A stretch of 64,000 nt of DNA from Ceratotherium simum simum (lineage: Eukaryota > Chordata > Mammalia > Perissodactyla > Rhinocerotidae): positions 14,580,813-14,644,812 of the forward strand of contig NW_004454193.1 of the NCBI RefSeq assembly GCF_000283155.1, given 5' to 3'. The position numbers were made by a program, and so were the translations under genes. The notes below the pieces were generated by a model. That model searched no databases and had not been told where the DNA came from. It saw only the letters and a list, made by a program, of their open reading frames with translations. This document shows positions 44,247-56,124 of the stretch, piece after piece (position 1 is the stretch's first letter; the number at the start of each line of letters is the position of its first letter).

Positions 44247-44934
44247 CTTAGAACAGTGCATGATATATAAGTGCTAATTAAATATTAGCCAATATTATTG
44301 TTTATTCTCTCATACAAAGTAGCTTGAGGTGTGAAAAGAAACCTCTGTGTGCACCTGTGTGTGTGTGTGTATTTTTCCAATATTCTTTCGTTGTTTGTTT
44401 TATCCTAAGCCATTTCCCACCATTCCAATTGGCCATTTGAGAACATGCCTTAGTGTTTGTAAGATGATACTCTAGTGGCACACAGAATGTGTTATAAATT
44501 TCTTGAAAATTATTTAATACTGTTAATTGGTGCTGCTGGAGAAGATAATGATAAAGGAAGGTCTTTAAGGAGAATACATTTGGCTACAAGAAGAAGAGAA
44601 AAAACACTACAAAAAACAAAACAAAAACAAAACTCTAAGTCCTTAGATTTGCCTTCTGACTCTTGCCCAAACATGTTGTCAACTTTTCTGTCCCCATTGC
44701 TTTAACTGGCTGTCTCACCTGGAGTGTCTGTGCCTATCAAAGTCTGACATAATATGTAAAGCTTAGATTACACACCATTATCTTTATGAGTGTGTCCCCA
44801 GTCCTCCTTTACTTGGCCCTGATTATGTCTCCTTTATGTATATGCAACACTAGAGTCTCAGTCCTATGAGAGCTCCTGGGCAATTTTCCATTGATCAGAC
44901 ATTCAGAATTTGGTTATCTGCCTTTATGAATTAG
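44247..44934. other. No gene seen; includes a short GT run
   Basis: A (GT)n run lies at about 44357-44371 and an ACAAAA run near 44608-44630. Otherwise unclassified. Confidence 0.45.
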
Positions 44935-45245
44935 GAAGTCTATGTACAGCACTGTGCTGGGCATGAGGGATATGGTGGTGAACAAAGCAAATATCCAGGC
45001 TCTTTTAGAGCTTACAAGGTGGGGAGAGTATGGATCATAAGCAAAACAAGTACAAATCATTCATTGATCTTTTAAAACTGTGCCAAGTGCTATGAAGTTG
45101 AAGCTCAGGAACGTTTATCATAACATACACAAGGGCGTACTAATTCAACTTGACGAGTCAAAGAAAGTGTCCCCATGGAAATGCTATGTAAGCCAAGACC
45201 TCAAGAATGAGTACAAGTATAGTTAAAGAAAGAGAAGAGAACCAG
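44935..45245 (-). repeat. L2 LINE 3' end, antisense, first of two
   Basis: CAGCACTGTGCTGGGCATGA, GGTGGTGAACAAAGCAAATA, TTTTAGAGCTTACAAGGTGG, GTGCCAAGTGCTATGAAG and AAGCCAAGACCTCAAGAATG are the reversed L2 3' end. Confidence 0.8.
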
Positions 45246-45284
45246 TTTGAGGGGAGGAAAAAATATGCTAAGTTCCCTTCTTTC

Positions 45285-45749
45285 ACATACTCACTCAACA
45301 AACGTTGATTGAGTGCTCATTTGATGCTGAGCACTATTAGATACTTGAAACTCAAAAGTGAACAAGTTCAAAAATTCCAAGCTCTTTTGGAGCTTAAACT
45401 CTCTTTGGGAGGACAGAGGGTAGACAAGTGAACAAATGAGGAAATGATGTCATTTCGGGTGACATTCAGAGATGAGTTTGAGCTCAAAAGGTAGGTGAGA
45501 ATACAGCATGCATGTGAACCTGGGAGAGATTCAGTATGGTCAGAGTGGAGAACATAGAGACAGAGAGGTGAGATCAGTCGGGAGACGCAGGTGAGAGCAG
45601 AATCTGCAGGCCTTTTGGGTACTAGTGAATTTTGCACATTATCCTAAGGGCAATGAACAGTTATTAAAAGCCATTATATAGGGGCACCACATGATCACAT
45701 TTGCATTTCAGAAAGTAAATAAAGAATATTTTTTTATGGAGCAAGAGTG
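45285..45749 (-). repeat. L2 LINE, antisense, second copy, part 1
   Basis: It restarts at the L2 3' terminus (CTCAACAAACGTTGATTGAG) and continues TGGAGCTTAAACTCTCTTTG, GGTGACATTCAGAGATGAGT, GCAGGCCTTTTGGGTACT, ATGAACAGTTATTAAAAGCC and GGGCACCACATGATCACATT. It is interrupted by an L1 at 45762-46364. Confidence 0.8.
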
Positions 45750-45761
45750 GATGTTAAAATC

Positions 45762-46364
45762 TCTCCTACACTGCTAATGGGAGTGTCCATACTACTCAAG
45801 CTGAACATGCAGGTATCCAAGTGACTCATTAATCCCACTCTTAGCTATATTACCCAACAGAAATGCATGCATATATGCACCAAAAGAGATGTGCAAGAAA
45901 TTTATAGCAACATTATTTGTACTATTGCCAATCTAAAAACAAACCAAATGCTCAAGAGTAGAATGGATAATTAATTATGGTATAATCATATAATGGAATA
46001 TTTTGCAGCAATGAGAATAAACAAATTACCGCTACATACAATATTGAGGAATCTGACAAAGCATTGAACAAAAGAAGCCAGACATAGAGGGACACATGCT
46101 GTATGATGCCAGTCATATAAATTTTGAGTCAAGGTCTACTGTGTCTGAATTCAGGATACTGGCTGTCTTTGGGGAGGAGAATGGAGATAATTTTGGAGAA
46201 TGGCTTCTGGGTACTGGTGATATTCCATTTCTTGATCCGAGCAGACGTGTTACACGTGTAAATTCACACTGTAATAATTCATTGAGCTGTACAATTGCTA
46301 TTTGTGCATTTTCATTATGTATTTTATAATTCAATTTAAAAGTTTAATTAAACAAACAAAAAAC
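45762..46364 (+). mobile_element. L1 3' end inserted in an L2
   Basis: Sense L1: ACTGCTAATGGGAGTGTCCA, AATCCCACTCTTAGCTATAT, TATAGCAACATTATTTGTAC, AATGGAATATTTTGCAGCAA and GGGAGGAGAAT-like sequence, ending CTGTACAATTGCTATTTGTG and an A-rich tail. Flanks GATGTTAAAATC (45750-45761) and GATGGTAAGATC (46365-46376) match at 10 of 12, a decayed TSD. ORF2 is broken. Confidence 0.85.
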
Positions 46365-46376
46365 GATGGTAAGATC

Positions 46377-46500
46377 AATGGCAGTAGTCCAGGTGAGGAC
46401 TGTTTATAATCCAGACCAGAGGTATAAGAATAAACAAGTATATTAAAGTGACATTGTGTAGAAGTGAAAAGGCTTAGTGATTGATCAGTGGGGAATTTGG
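46377..46500 (-). repeat. L2 LINE, antisense, second copy, part 2
   Basis: GGCAGTAGTCCAGGTGAGGA, AGTGACATTGTGTAGAAGTG and GATTGATCAGTGGGGAATTT continue the L2 consensus from the point lost at 45749. Confidence 0.7.
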
Positions 46501-46564
46501 AGGATAATTTTCAGAATTTTGGGTTTAATTTATGCTTCCTTTGTTTTTTGCAAGCTTCTGACAG

Positions 46565-46655
46565 GTGTGACTGTAACTTGTTCCTATTATCCTCATGGCA
46601 CCTAGCACCACAACTGGCATGGAATGAATGTTCAATAAATGTTGAGTTAATAACT
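46565..46655 (+). repeat. L2 LINE 3' end, sense
   Basis: CTCATGGCACCTAGCACCAC, AACTGGCATGGAATGAATGT and TCAATAAATGTTGAGTTAAT give the L2 3' terminus in sense. Confidence 0.65.
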
Positions 46656-47464
46656 ATACACCACACTCTCTGATGAGAGGGGAAGCTCTCACTCGGTATC
46701 TGAGGATAAAATGAAGGAGGAAAGCAGGGCATTAAGCTGTAGCACTCAGTTCTTGTTTCAACAGAAGAGAAAACGAATCTAGAGTTGTTTAGACCAGCCA
46801 TGTCGATGGCCTTATTAGGTCTCATGGACACAGCATGCGTCCTGACATAGGGTGGGAGACCATCTATTGACAATCGGTGCTGATCCTAAGCCTTTTAAAA
46901 TTTTCCGTGAAAAGCCAAGATGAAGTAAAAATAGCATCATATTATTCTAAGTCTGACTGATGGGAACAGTTGCATAAAGGTTTCTTGTTAAGCACATCAA
47001 ATATTACCCTTTGTGTGACTTTGGTTTAGTTTGCTAGGCTGATTAAATTCCATTCACCAGCAGAGGAAGCGATAGGTTTTGTATGTGTGAAGCTGCTCTG
47101 AATCTGGCCGTGCTAGACAATGTGGATATTTCTGGAGAGAGAGGGATAGGAAAGCCAGGGCTTAGCCACTGGTTTATAAATGGTCACTGAGAGCAAATAG
47201 AGATTGGGTTGCAACGTGGAGTGCAGTCGGGTTCAGCAGCACTGCCTGCGTCTGAGCTGTTGCACATGGCGCTCTTGTCTTCCCCCTGGGTATAAAAACC
47301 TTCCAACAGCCAAGTCTCAAAACGCTTTTTTTTCCTTTCATGGTAAGTGGAAGTTTTTCTACAATATATTGGATACTTAACTATTTCCATAAAATGTACT
47401 TAGAAAAATCAACTGGTTCATTTCAAACAAAAGAATCTGAGGTTTGTCATTATAAACAATTTTC
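46656..47464. other. No gene seen; unclassified
   Basis: The minus-strand frame of 120 codons at 46511-46873 spans the L2 fragment and unique DNA and resembles no protein. No repeat family assigned to the rest. Confidence 0.45.
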
Positions 47465-47670
47465 CAGCCTGGAGGTGTAAAGCCATGGGATTTTGAGTGA
47501 GGCTGGCCAGGTTTTACATCTCTGCACTTTCCCTTGTCACAGATGTGTGACACCAGAAAAGATATTCAGCTTTAAGGGCCTTGTTTGCCTAAACTGTAAA
47601 ATGGTAAGAATGGTTCATACCTAATGGTTTTATCAGTATCCCAATATTGAAATAATGCATATTGAATCCC
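47465..47670 (+). repeat. MIR SINE, sense
   Basis: AAAGCCATGGGATTTTGAGT, CAGATGTGTGACACCAGAAA, GCCTAAACTGTAAAATGGTA and AGAATGGTTCATACCTAATG are in sense order. Confidence 0.65.
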
Positions 47671-48559
47671 TACAATGATTTCTATCGTTACATATACACT
47701 AGTTTCCTTTGTCCCCTTTGAGTACTGGATTATGATTTACATATAGGGGCAGTTGTGTTTTCTCCTGCACCAAAAGGCCCTAACTTGCTTTTCTTTGGGA
47801 ATATTATAACTAATTTTAAAGTTTTTCTTCCAGTTATCATTTACTCCTCATCAACTATCAGTATTATTACTGCATATCAGAGGCTGCGGGTATTGCCTCT
47901 TTCTCTTCCTTCATCCACTGGGAAGTCAGATATGTACCTTCACAGGAGCTGTGTGTAAACTAAGCGTAGAGTCTGAGTTTGTGCCCGAGGTGCCCTCACG
48001 AGTGTGTGCTTGGACTCTTAAAGCTGTTCCTTCTTGCCATTTCTCTTGGCTGCTCAGATTTCAACTCTTCATCCTTGAGGATGCTCATCAGATAAGTCAG
48101 GTTTTGTTGATAAGTTTTGAAAATTCTTCATCAAGTCACACTTTTGTGCATGAGGGATGGAAGGCCCTTGTAAATGTGTATAGAAGAGAATCACAAATAT
48201 CCTGAAAATAAGAGTATGATGTGTTTGGGGAAATGGACACTCTATGCTCGTTGAAGGAGACACCAAGGTTAAGAATGACCACACATACCTACTCTGATAA
48301 AAGTGCAAACGGCTGAAATCAGTTTTATCAGGCAGGGAAAACAAGCCCACAACAGGTAGTTCAATAGAGGAATTTGATTGAGGCACTAGATACAAAGATG
48401 TTGGAAAAGCTAAAATGCCAAAAGGGGGGTGGGTAGGCAATCAGGATAGTAGCAATAACTGGAAGTTTCTACCAATCCTAGGAATGAAGGGACAAATGTC
48501 ATGTTCTAGTGCCCAGGATATGGTTCTGCCTAATGGAAGCTTGAAATCTCAGTAGTAGG
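47671..48559. other. No gene seen; unclassified
   Basis: Frames at 47755-48205 (plus) and 48069-48440 (minus, 123 codons) overlap on opposite strands and have no recognisable domains. Confidence 0.45.
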
Positions 48560-48815
48560 GGCTTCCTGTCTAGGAGGATATGCCATCCTGGAAAATATAT
48601 CCCCACCATCAGTGATGCCTCCCAAAGCAAGGAGAGGAGTAAGCTGGCCTCTTCCACTATCCAATCCTCCAATTGTCTACCCGGGCATCCCATTGCCTAA
48701 ACAGAACCAGAGGTTGGCTTGGTGAGTGTAATTTGCAGGTATCAGAGCAGAGCAAATAAAGAGAAAGGAGCAGATCCGAGAGCAAATAGGCAAATGGTCA
48801 ACCCATTGGTGAAAG
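48560..48815 (+). repeat. Unclassified dispersed repeat, copy 2
   Basis: GGGCATCCCATTGCCTAAAC, AGAACCAGAGGTTGGCTTGG and GTATCAGAGCAGAGCAAATA then GGAGCAGATCCGAGAGCAAA parallel 2520-2680. Both may be relics of one element. Confidence 0.4.
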
Positions 48816-49561
48816 ATAATTGGTTGTAATGAAGGAGCAAATTCATTTGGGCAAATTCCTGTGGGAACCATGTTTAAATGACCCTGCATTTCAAGGAAAT
48901 GAGATGGCAGAGTAGAAACGAGGGTTGTCTTAATGATTCCTCACAAACGGAGGAATACACTTGCCTTGGATTTCCATATGATGTACAAATTATTCTTTGT
49001 CCTCTTGGTGTGGTCAGAGCTCAATCTAAGAGGACAGAAACTATGTTTATGACGTTAGTTCTTTGAAATGATTGATAATAACATCTCCCTGTCTGCAAAT
49101 GCACTGAGAGATAAGTGTCCGCTGGTCTACCGCCTCTGTCCTTCAGATTCCCAATCTCTAGAGTATGGATAAAGCCACAGATCTGGCAGAGCACCCAGGA
49201 AAAGCAATTAGTTCATTTAAGACACATTTAAATATGTCGAATAAACAATTTTGTGTCTTCTATGGGGCCTATTACACTTGAGCTTGAGAAGTACTTATTA
49301 ATAAATTTTTGGTTAATATCTACTTGAAGTACTCTAAATTAGCATTTCAAAATAAGGCTGAGTCCAAAGGGTAGAGGATTGGCAAGTGGATGACGAGGGA
49401 AGCTGGATCTCAACGTTCCCTTAGAAAGTTGAGGTTGATAGGGGATTTGTTTTGGCATCTCCACGGGAAACTTATGTTTGGATAGCCAGCTAATGCACAA
49501 CCAATTCTGACTTTGCCAAGGATTTGGGTATGAGACACTAAATTAGCATGATATTGTTGGA
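48816..49561. other. No gene seen; unclassified
   Basis: Unique-looking; the 62-codon frame at 48878-49066 resembles nothing known. Confidence 0.45.
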
Positions 49562-49665
49562 AAGAAACCTACCCTGCGCTAGGAGTCAGAAGATACGGCT
49601 TAGATGCCAAACTTGCCTTTATTAGCTGTGTGACCTTGAGTATGCCACTTAACGTTGCTGAGGTT
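49562..49665 (+). repeat. MIR SINE fragment, sense 5' half
   Basis: GCGCTAGGAGTCAGAAGATA, TTAGCTGTGTGACCTTGAGT and ATGCCACTTAACGTTGCTGA come from the tRNA-like head and the start of the core. Confidence 0.75.
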
Positions 49666-49944
49666 TGGAAGGTAGGGTAGTGGGAGTGGTTGTGGGAGGT
49701 AGGAAGGGGGTAGATTTATTGAGAGGAAAGAATAAAAGTCTTCTTCTACTATAGTGGACATTAACCCTTCCTGCTGTGCTCCACGTCCTAAAAGACACAT
49801 GCAAGGGACACAGGGATGTGCATTAAAAGGTGGCATTTGCTTCAACTGGTCATCACATCAGCTTGATCATATCAGCCATGGTCCCTAACCTTATCTTGGC
49901 TTGGTTCATCTTTAGGAACAACTTTAGACTGGTAAGCAAATCTG

Positions 49945-50185
49945 ACAATATAGTGATTAAGCTCATAATCTTAGGAGTCAGAAAAATATATTCACAAATC
50001 CAAGTCCACAGCTATGTGACCTTAGATAAGTTACAAAACATCATTAAGCCTCTGTTTCCACATCTGTAAAGTAGGAAAAAACACTAGCTCCTGTTGAATG
50101 ATATATGCACTGAATGACGGGGAAAAATGTATTAAAGCTCTTAATACAGCACAGAACACAAAGCCTTAATCAATTCTGGATGTTA
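49945..50185 (+). repeat. MIR SINE, sense
   Basis: AATATAGTGATTAAGCTCAT, CACAGCTATGTGACCTTAGA, TTAAGCCTCTGTTTCCACAT, CTGTAAAGTAGGAAAAAACA and AAAGCTCTTAATACAGCACA give nearly the whole element. Confidence 0.85.
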
Positions 50186-50418
50186 TTACAGTTGTGAATT
50201 ATCAATATTTTAGAAAATGTAGTCATCTTCTGTGTGATATTTTCACCTGGGCTGTGTTTCTGGCTACTTGATGACTTCTAGGTCTTATTCATGAAATACC
50301 ATAAGTCCTTGGGAGCCTCTCTTGAGTCCAATCTCCTCTCAAGTCCTAACTACTTTCATCTCTTTTCCAGGTATGCAAGCTGGGTTCCTTAAAAGGAGCT
50401 ATCAAGAAAAGGATTCAT

Positions 50419-50604
50419 GGGGGCTGGCCCCATTGCCTAGTGGTTAAATTCGGCATGCTCGGCTCCAGCGGCCCGGGTTCAGTTCCCGGGCACAGACCTA
50501 TACCACTGGTCAGTGGCCATGCTGTAGCGGTGACCCATGTACAAAAGAGAGGAAGATTGGCACAGATGTTAGCTCAGGGTGAATCTTCCTCAGCCAAAAA
50601 AATA
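50419..50604 (+). mobile_element. ERE-like SINE
   Basis: It starts GGGGCTGGCCCCATTGCC, with A-box-like TGCCTAGTGG, B-box-like GGTTCAGTTCC, one GATGTTAGCTCAGGGTGAAT module, TCTTCCTCAGCC and an A-rich tail. Flanks AAGAAAAGGATTCAT (50404-50418) and ATAAAAAAGATTCAT (50602-50616) are an imperfect TSD. Confidence 0.93.
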
Positions 50605-50616
50605 AAAAAGATTCAT

Positions 50617-51017
50617 AGAAATGTAATTTAATTAGGAGGAATTTTCAGGAAAACATAGTAGGAGAGTGGGAAGTGGGAAGAAAAGAGACCAACAAGGATG
50701 TGGTATCAAACAAAGTCCCAGGGAAGGAAATGTTGGCCAGTTCCACAGGTGAGCTCTGGAGACAACATGGATTACACACAGGTGTGCAGGTAAACTGGTT
50801 CCTTGAGAAAACTGGAATTATCCAAATAGATGGCGAGATACGTAACTGGCTACATTTTCATTTATTGGTTGAAGGCTGCCCCAAGGCACTTGAAGCTCTC
50901 CCTGTACTAAGGCAAGGTGACTACTGACAGCCTGAGCTGATTACCAGGAAGCACAGGTGCTAGCTGTTATTGGTGAAAGCACATTTGATACACAAAAGTA
51001 GATCTTAAGCATTCTCA
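50617..51017. other. No gene seen; unclassified
   Basis: The 84-codon plus-strand frame at 50673-50927 has no known domain. Confidence 0.45.

Positions 51018-51048
<31 letters not shown>
51018..51048. repeat. (CA)n microsatellite
   Basis: About fifteen uninterrupted CA units abutting the L1 3' end. Confidence 0.95.
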
Positions 51049-51052
<4 letters not shown>

Positions 51053-51198
51053 AGAGTTAACTATGGGAGGTGATGGATGTGTTAATTATCTTGATCTTGG
51101 TAATCATTCTACAATGTATGTATATATCAAACCACCACGTTGTACACTTTAAATATATACAATTATATTTGTCAATTAGTCCTCAATAAAGTTAAAAA
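51049..51198 (+). mobile_element. L1 3' UTR end, sense
   Basis: GGAGGTGATGGATGTGTTAA, TTATCTTGATCTTGGTAATC, CAAACCACCACGTTGTACAC, TTTAAATATATACAATTATA and TCCTCAATAAAGTTAAAAAA are the terminal 150 bases of an L1M-type 3' UTR. Confidence 0.88.
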
Positions 51199-52779
51199 AG
51201 GAGAGATACAAAGGAATCCATGGGAACATTGGTAGCATATTTCATAGCAATAAAATTAACGTGAACATTACAACAAAGAGTTTCCCTGAACAGATACTTT
51301 GCCCTTCGTACTTTTGCCCTCATCTCATTTAGCTGGATAAGGATTATTATTCTCCATTGATAGATGGTAAAGATGAGTCTCATTTAACATATGTGCATAT
51401 GTACACACATGTAGACATAAATATCTTCAAATTTATGTTTAACAATCTGCGTTATTTGGTATTTCCCTGCAAGTGTGTCATTTAATGGGACTTATATAAA
51501 TTTATTTGTGCTATAGTGCTTTAAAAAAAGCAAAGAAAAAGCCTTTGAGAGAATTCATTTTTATTTTAAATAATTAAAACCCTGCTGAGTCATGACAGGT
51601 CAGTCGTCAGAAGTTTGCAAATATGTTTGCATAGCTTGCATAGAAGAATACGAAAGGAGTGAAAAGAGAATACTTGTCTCTTCTCTGGGGGAAAGGGACA
51701 CTTTTTCCTAGCATTATAGCACATAATAGTTGCTGTGATGATGCTTATTAGAACCTCTTCTCCATAATATCATAGCCACTGTCCATTTGCAATTACATAT
51801 GTGAAGAGCTGAGTGGAGAATACCTGGATCTCTGCCATATGTTCCTCTCTCTCCAGCTCCTACTGATCAGTTGAATATCTCACAGCAAGGTGTGGATCAA
51901 AATTGATTGTAAATATAATGGGCCTCGGAGTTCCCCATTAATCAGTCACTAGAATGAGGAAAGAATTGAGAAACACCTAAATTCCCGATGTCCATTGATT
52001 CTGACATGCAAATAAAGCGAACTGTAGTAACCAGGGTCGTATAAAGCTCCTTTAACCATCAACCCATCACCTTCTCTCATGGGAAAAGAGAACCAGACAG
52101 TGGGCTCTTGCTCCCCGACTCCTGGAACCCCAGCCTGCCTTTCTTTTCATCTGAGTTAAAACATTTTGGTTGCCTGGATACAGCTGAGTTTGTGAAAAAA
52201 ATGTCACTGAGCTGCTGTCATGATGGCCATTTTATTACCATGATTTATAAATGGATTATCTGTGAAAATGGCTCTAGTTTTAATCATGCCTCCTGCAGGA
52301 AAAGGCCTGTTGTCATTGGTTTGTTTCAATGACAGGTCCAGCTACCCTGATACTTTATAATGGTTGGCAGATGCTTTACTGCAAATGATATCCATCTTCC
52401 AAAAAGAATTAGTTAACTTCCAATAGCATTAACATCAGGATGTGTATTCTGCCCACCCCTTCAATCTTATTTCAGATTCCTTCTTTGGGAGCATCAAACT
52501 CCCCTTAGCTTTCCATCTCATTTTTCTCTAATTCTGTTTCAAGAAGGAATCAATCAGCAACAACAAATTGCTTCCACAGTGTTCTACATATGGGAATCAG
52601 TCTTTTCCGTTTCATAACAAATGGATTTCAAGTGGAGAATGGGAGAAGATGCACAATTTCCTCTATTTTGTGGTTCAACGAGAGGAAGGTAACGTTTCAC
52701 CAGTGTGCCTAGAATCTATCATATTTTTACCATCAATTTATTGTCTCTATCACATGCTGGTAGTGTTACCTGTATTGAT
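51199..52779. other. No gene seen; candidate conserved non-coding segment inside
   Basis: 1.6 kb with no repeat I can recognise. It contains an octamer motif ATGCAAAT at 52006-52013. The lack of repeats over more than a kilobase, in a repeat-laden window, makes 51900-52340 a candidate for constraint, but the sequence alone does not prove it. Frames of 74 and 95 codons are unremarkable. Confidence 0.4.
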
Positions 52780-52915
52780 GCTAGTTCTCAAAACAGTCTT
52801 TCAAAGAAGGAATCATGTTCTTCACTCACAGTCACCCAAGGGTTACCTTGGTTAAGTGACATAGTTAAGGGACATGAGTGAAATTCCAATCAGGTTTCTA
52901 GGATCCAAGATTTCA
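52780..52915 (-). repeat. Possible MIR, antisense
   Basis: CTCAAAACAGTCTTTCAAAG, GGTTAAGTGACATAGTTAAG and GAAATTCCAATCAGGTTTCT resemble a reversed MIR. Confidence 0.45.
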
Positions 52916-53494
52916 CTTATTTTCATCATTCTATTGTTTTCTAAAGTTTGTTTCATGGAGCACTAGGCCTGTGTGATCTCCAAACTTCTACCTCCCCCAA
53001 CCACCTCTTAAGAAAAGGTTAAAAAAAGAAAAAAGAAAGAAAAGAAATTTCTGAGAAATATCCTTGAAGATTCACTCTACACACTAGAATGCTGAAAGCT
53101 CTGGGAGACTTTACTTTTTACAGATTGTTGTGTTTAGCTGATCTTTTCCCAAAACTTAGTTAACCATGAAATTTGCATTTGATTAACACTTGCTAACAGA
53201 ACCCTCTAGATAAGGTTTGGGGAAAAGCTCCACTAGATTATGTTTCAGTGCCTATATTTATGGATTTTTTTCTTTTTTTAAAATCTACTCGTATTTTCAG
53301 GATTTTGATAATTCTAGAGTATCAGTAAAATATATAAACTCTAGCATTTCTTTCTTTCTCTTGAATATTCTTTCTCTCCTTCTCCAGCTCCTTATCCTGC
53401 TGCTTCCCATCCTTCTCATGTCTCATGACCATTATCATCATATTTTTTGTTCATCATCATCCTGACCTGTAGTTGATCACCAGCGCTATGCAGG

Positions 53495-53625
53495 TATGAC
53501 GTTTTTCCTCACGTCATCCTAACAACTACCTGATGAAGATCAGGGAGATTAAATATTTTCCCCAAGATCACAGAGCTGAGCAGAGAGTCAAATCCCTGAA
53601 TTACTTTTGAATCTTGGCCATAGAA
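53495..53625 (-). repeat. MIR SINE, antisense
   Basis: CCTCACGTCATCCTAACAAC, GGGAGATTAAATATTTTCCC, CAAGATCACAGAGCTGAGCA and GAGTCAAATCCCTGAATTAC match a reversed MIR. Confidence 0.75.
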
Positions 53626-53629
53626 TCAC

Positions 53630-53790
53630 AAGAAAGTGGGCCTAGGCGTTATTTAATTCTATTTCATCTTTTGCTCTTGGAAAATTGAGTCTTTGAGGAT
53701 TTAAGAGACAAAACTCAAGTGTCAGAGCAAAACAGCCGCAGAATAAGAAGAGAACCCAGGCCTTCTGATCATTGAACCAAAACTGTTTCC
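53630..53790 (-). repeat. MIR-like (MIR3-type) remnant, antisense
   Basis: AATCACAAGAAAGTGGGCCT, AAAATTGAGTCTTTGAGGAT and AGAACCCAGGCCTTCTGATC follow a MIR-like element. Divergence is high. Confidence 0.4.
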
Positions 53791-54644
53791 AGAGGGAAAT
53801 TAGTGACACTCCTAGCAATATATCAAATAGATTGCCTACCTCCTCCTCTTTATTTTAGGAGTTCAAATATGTGAATCAGGTCATCTAGCATGCAATATGC
53901 TCTGCACGCTAATGCATTTTGTAACTAAATGGAAACTCCACTTTTAATTAACTAACGGTGATTAGCATATCAGTTACTCTAACTCATTACAAACAAATTG
54001 AACCAAAAACCTGACCATATGAGCATGAAATAAGCACTATTAAATTTCTATTTAGTTAGAGATTCAACTAAACTGCTAGTTCTACTGTCAGAAAGCAAAA
54101 TTATCATTTACCAAGATTTAGCTTAGAATCAGTATTAAAAACTGCCTCTAGGTTTTGCTTAGTATATTCTTCTCATCTCTGTGGAACTGTCTGATCACCT
54201 GAATTATAATTAAATAAAACCCAAATGTGTTCAACCATAAGATTTTGTCAGACATAAAAAAAATATTTTAATTCATTTTAAAACTTGAATGTTTGCAAGA
54301 TTTAAGATTTCCTTTAGGAACAAAAAAGAGATTATAGTCGTGTTCCTTTTTAGGAAACACAGATCTAACCTAAATTGAAATGTGTTTATTTTCATTTATT
54401 AATGCTCCAATTTTTAGAGGAAATTGAGTGTGCTTCTTACAAACAGTAATGCCCTCTAGCATCACAAGATTCTTGGTGGATTATTAATTATGTCTGCTGC
54501 TGAAGGGAAGTAAAAGGGACAGAAAATGCCCGGGCCACTCAGATGACCAGTCAAAAAAATAAAGAGAATCTAGATTTGAAACTGGCATGATGACAATCAA
54601 CAGGAGACGTATTTACTATGTAACAGGATGCAGTCAAGGAAAGA
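53791..54644. other. No gene seen; AT-rich, homeodomain-like TAAT motifs
   Basis: No recognised repeat. 53880-54060 has TAATTA at 53945-53950 and other TAAT/ATTA cores close together, but such motifs are common in AT-rich DNA. Confidence 0.4.
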
Positions 54645-54870
54645 GAACATGTGAATTTTGAGGTCGAGAGATCTGAGTTTAAAACCTATTTCTCCACTGA
54701 CTGTTCGTCCTTTGGTAATATTATTAATTTCTGTGAGCCTTTAAATATTTTCATCTTGAATTTACAGAGAGATTGCAATTTCTCACTTGTAGTTTTGTCC
54801 TGTAAATTAAAGATAATTGAAGTAAAGTTTCTAACACAGATTCACATAGTAGGAACTCAACAAAGAGGGT
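54645..54870 (+). repeat. MIR SINE, sense
   Basis: GAGATCTGAGTTTAAAACCT, ATTAATTTCTGTGAGCCTTT, CACAGATTCACATAGTAGGA and ACTCAACAAAGAG follow the sense MIR. Confidence 0.65.
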
Positions 54871-55768
54871 GGTGTTACATTATCTTGTAATTGACATTTG
54901 CATGAAAACGGTATTACAAGGCCAGGTTTGGTGTCCAGTAGGTTAGAAAATGGGCAGAGAAGGGCCTGTGAGTTGAAGGTCTGAGGATCATTGTTTATAC
55001 GTCCTTCTTAGAGTTTGGATAGACAATTAATACCTAAAGAAATCCAAACGTATTTACTTTATTCATGGGCTGTAATCTCATTGGTGCTAACCAAATTGGA
55101 AACACTCCATTATATTTTAAGCTATTAAAATTACTTGTGAATAAATCTATGATTGATGAAACCATGCCTGTTACAGATAATGGTCATGGAAGAAATTGAG
55201 CTAAAAACGAATGCAGGTTATCATCTTTGAAAGAGAGCAAAAGCAGGATAGTGTATGAAAATATCATGAAATGGTTTGGCTATGTGAGCTTTGCCAATGC
55301 ACTCATGTTCTGACTTCTAGATTGTTCACATGTCAAATGACAACAATAAAAATAATAATACATGCACTATATATATGCATCCACAAACACACATACACAC
55401 ACAACCACTCTTTGGAAAATACTAATTGCTGTTAGAGAGTTATTAGACACTAAGTTGAGAGTTATATCTATTTATGTTCTCAAAATAATAACATTTGAGC
55501 AGAATATCAGGTCAATATTCCCCACATTCTGTTTGTCAAGATGACAATAATAATATACCCAAGAAGCAAAGCCCTTAAAATTAATAAAAACAGGAAAGGA
55601 AAAAATAAACTGAATGTCACTACTAGTGTCACCATCATGAAATCTACTTGGTCTAACACTGTATAGGATAGTAAGTCCATTTACATATGGCCCCATAGTT
55701 GGCTCAGAAGTTAACTGCTCTCGAGTCTCAGACCTGCCTATGGCATTATTGATTCCTGGTATTAAAGT

Positions 55769-55799
<31 letters not shown>

Positions 55800-56124
55800 T
55801 ATTCAATTCTCATAAAGAGTATTATAAACTTGTGTTTTAATATTTTAAGTCAATAATTTGATTCATTGGGTTTTCAAATATGAATTAAAGTTTGAATACT
55901 TCCAGAAAGAACTTCAATGTTTCCAAAGATCATGGTTCTAATACATTAGAATAATCCTCATGTTTTCTTTTTATTTCTCTCTCTTTTCATATTTAACTTA
56001 GTTTATAGGGTCAATAATTAAAGTTAAGATTTTTCAGCATTTTGTTCTGTTTTCTACTTTTCTGTATTTATTGTCTCTTAAACTGGTAGAAAGTTAACCC
56101 TTTAGAGAAGAGGAAGTGGAAGGT
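54871..56124. other. No gene seen; two CA microsatellites
   Basis: AT-rich unique DNA with CA-rich stretches near 55385-55403 and 55770-55797. No repeat family or gene recognised. Confidence 0.45.
55770..55797. repeat. (AC)n microsatellite
   Basis: About thirteen uninterrupted AC units. Confidence 0.95.
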
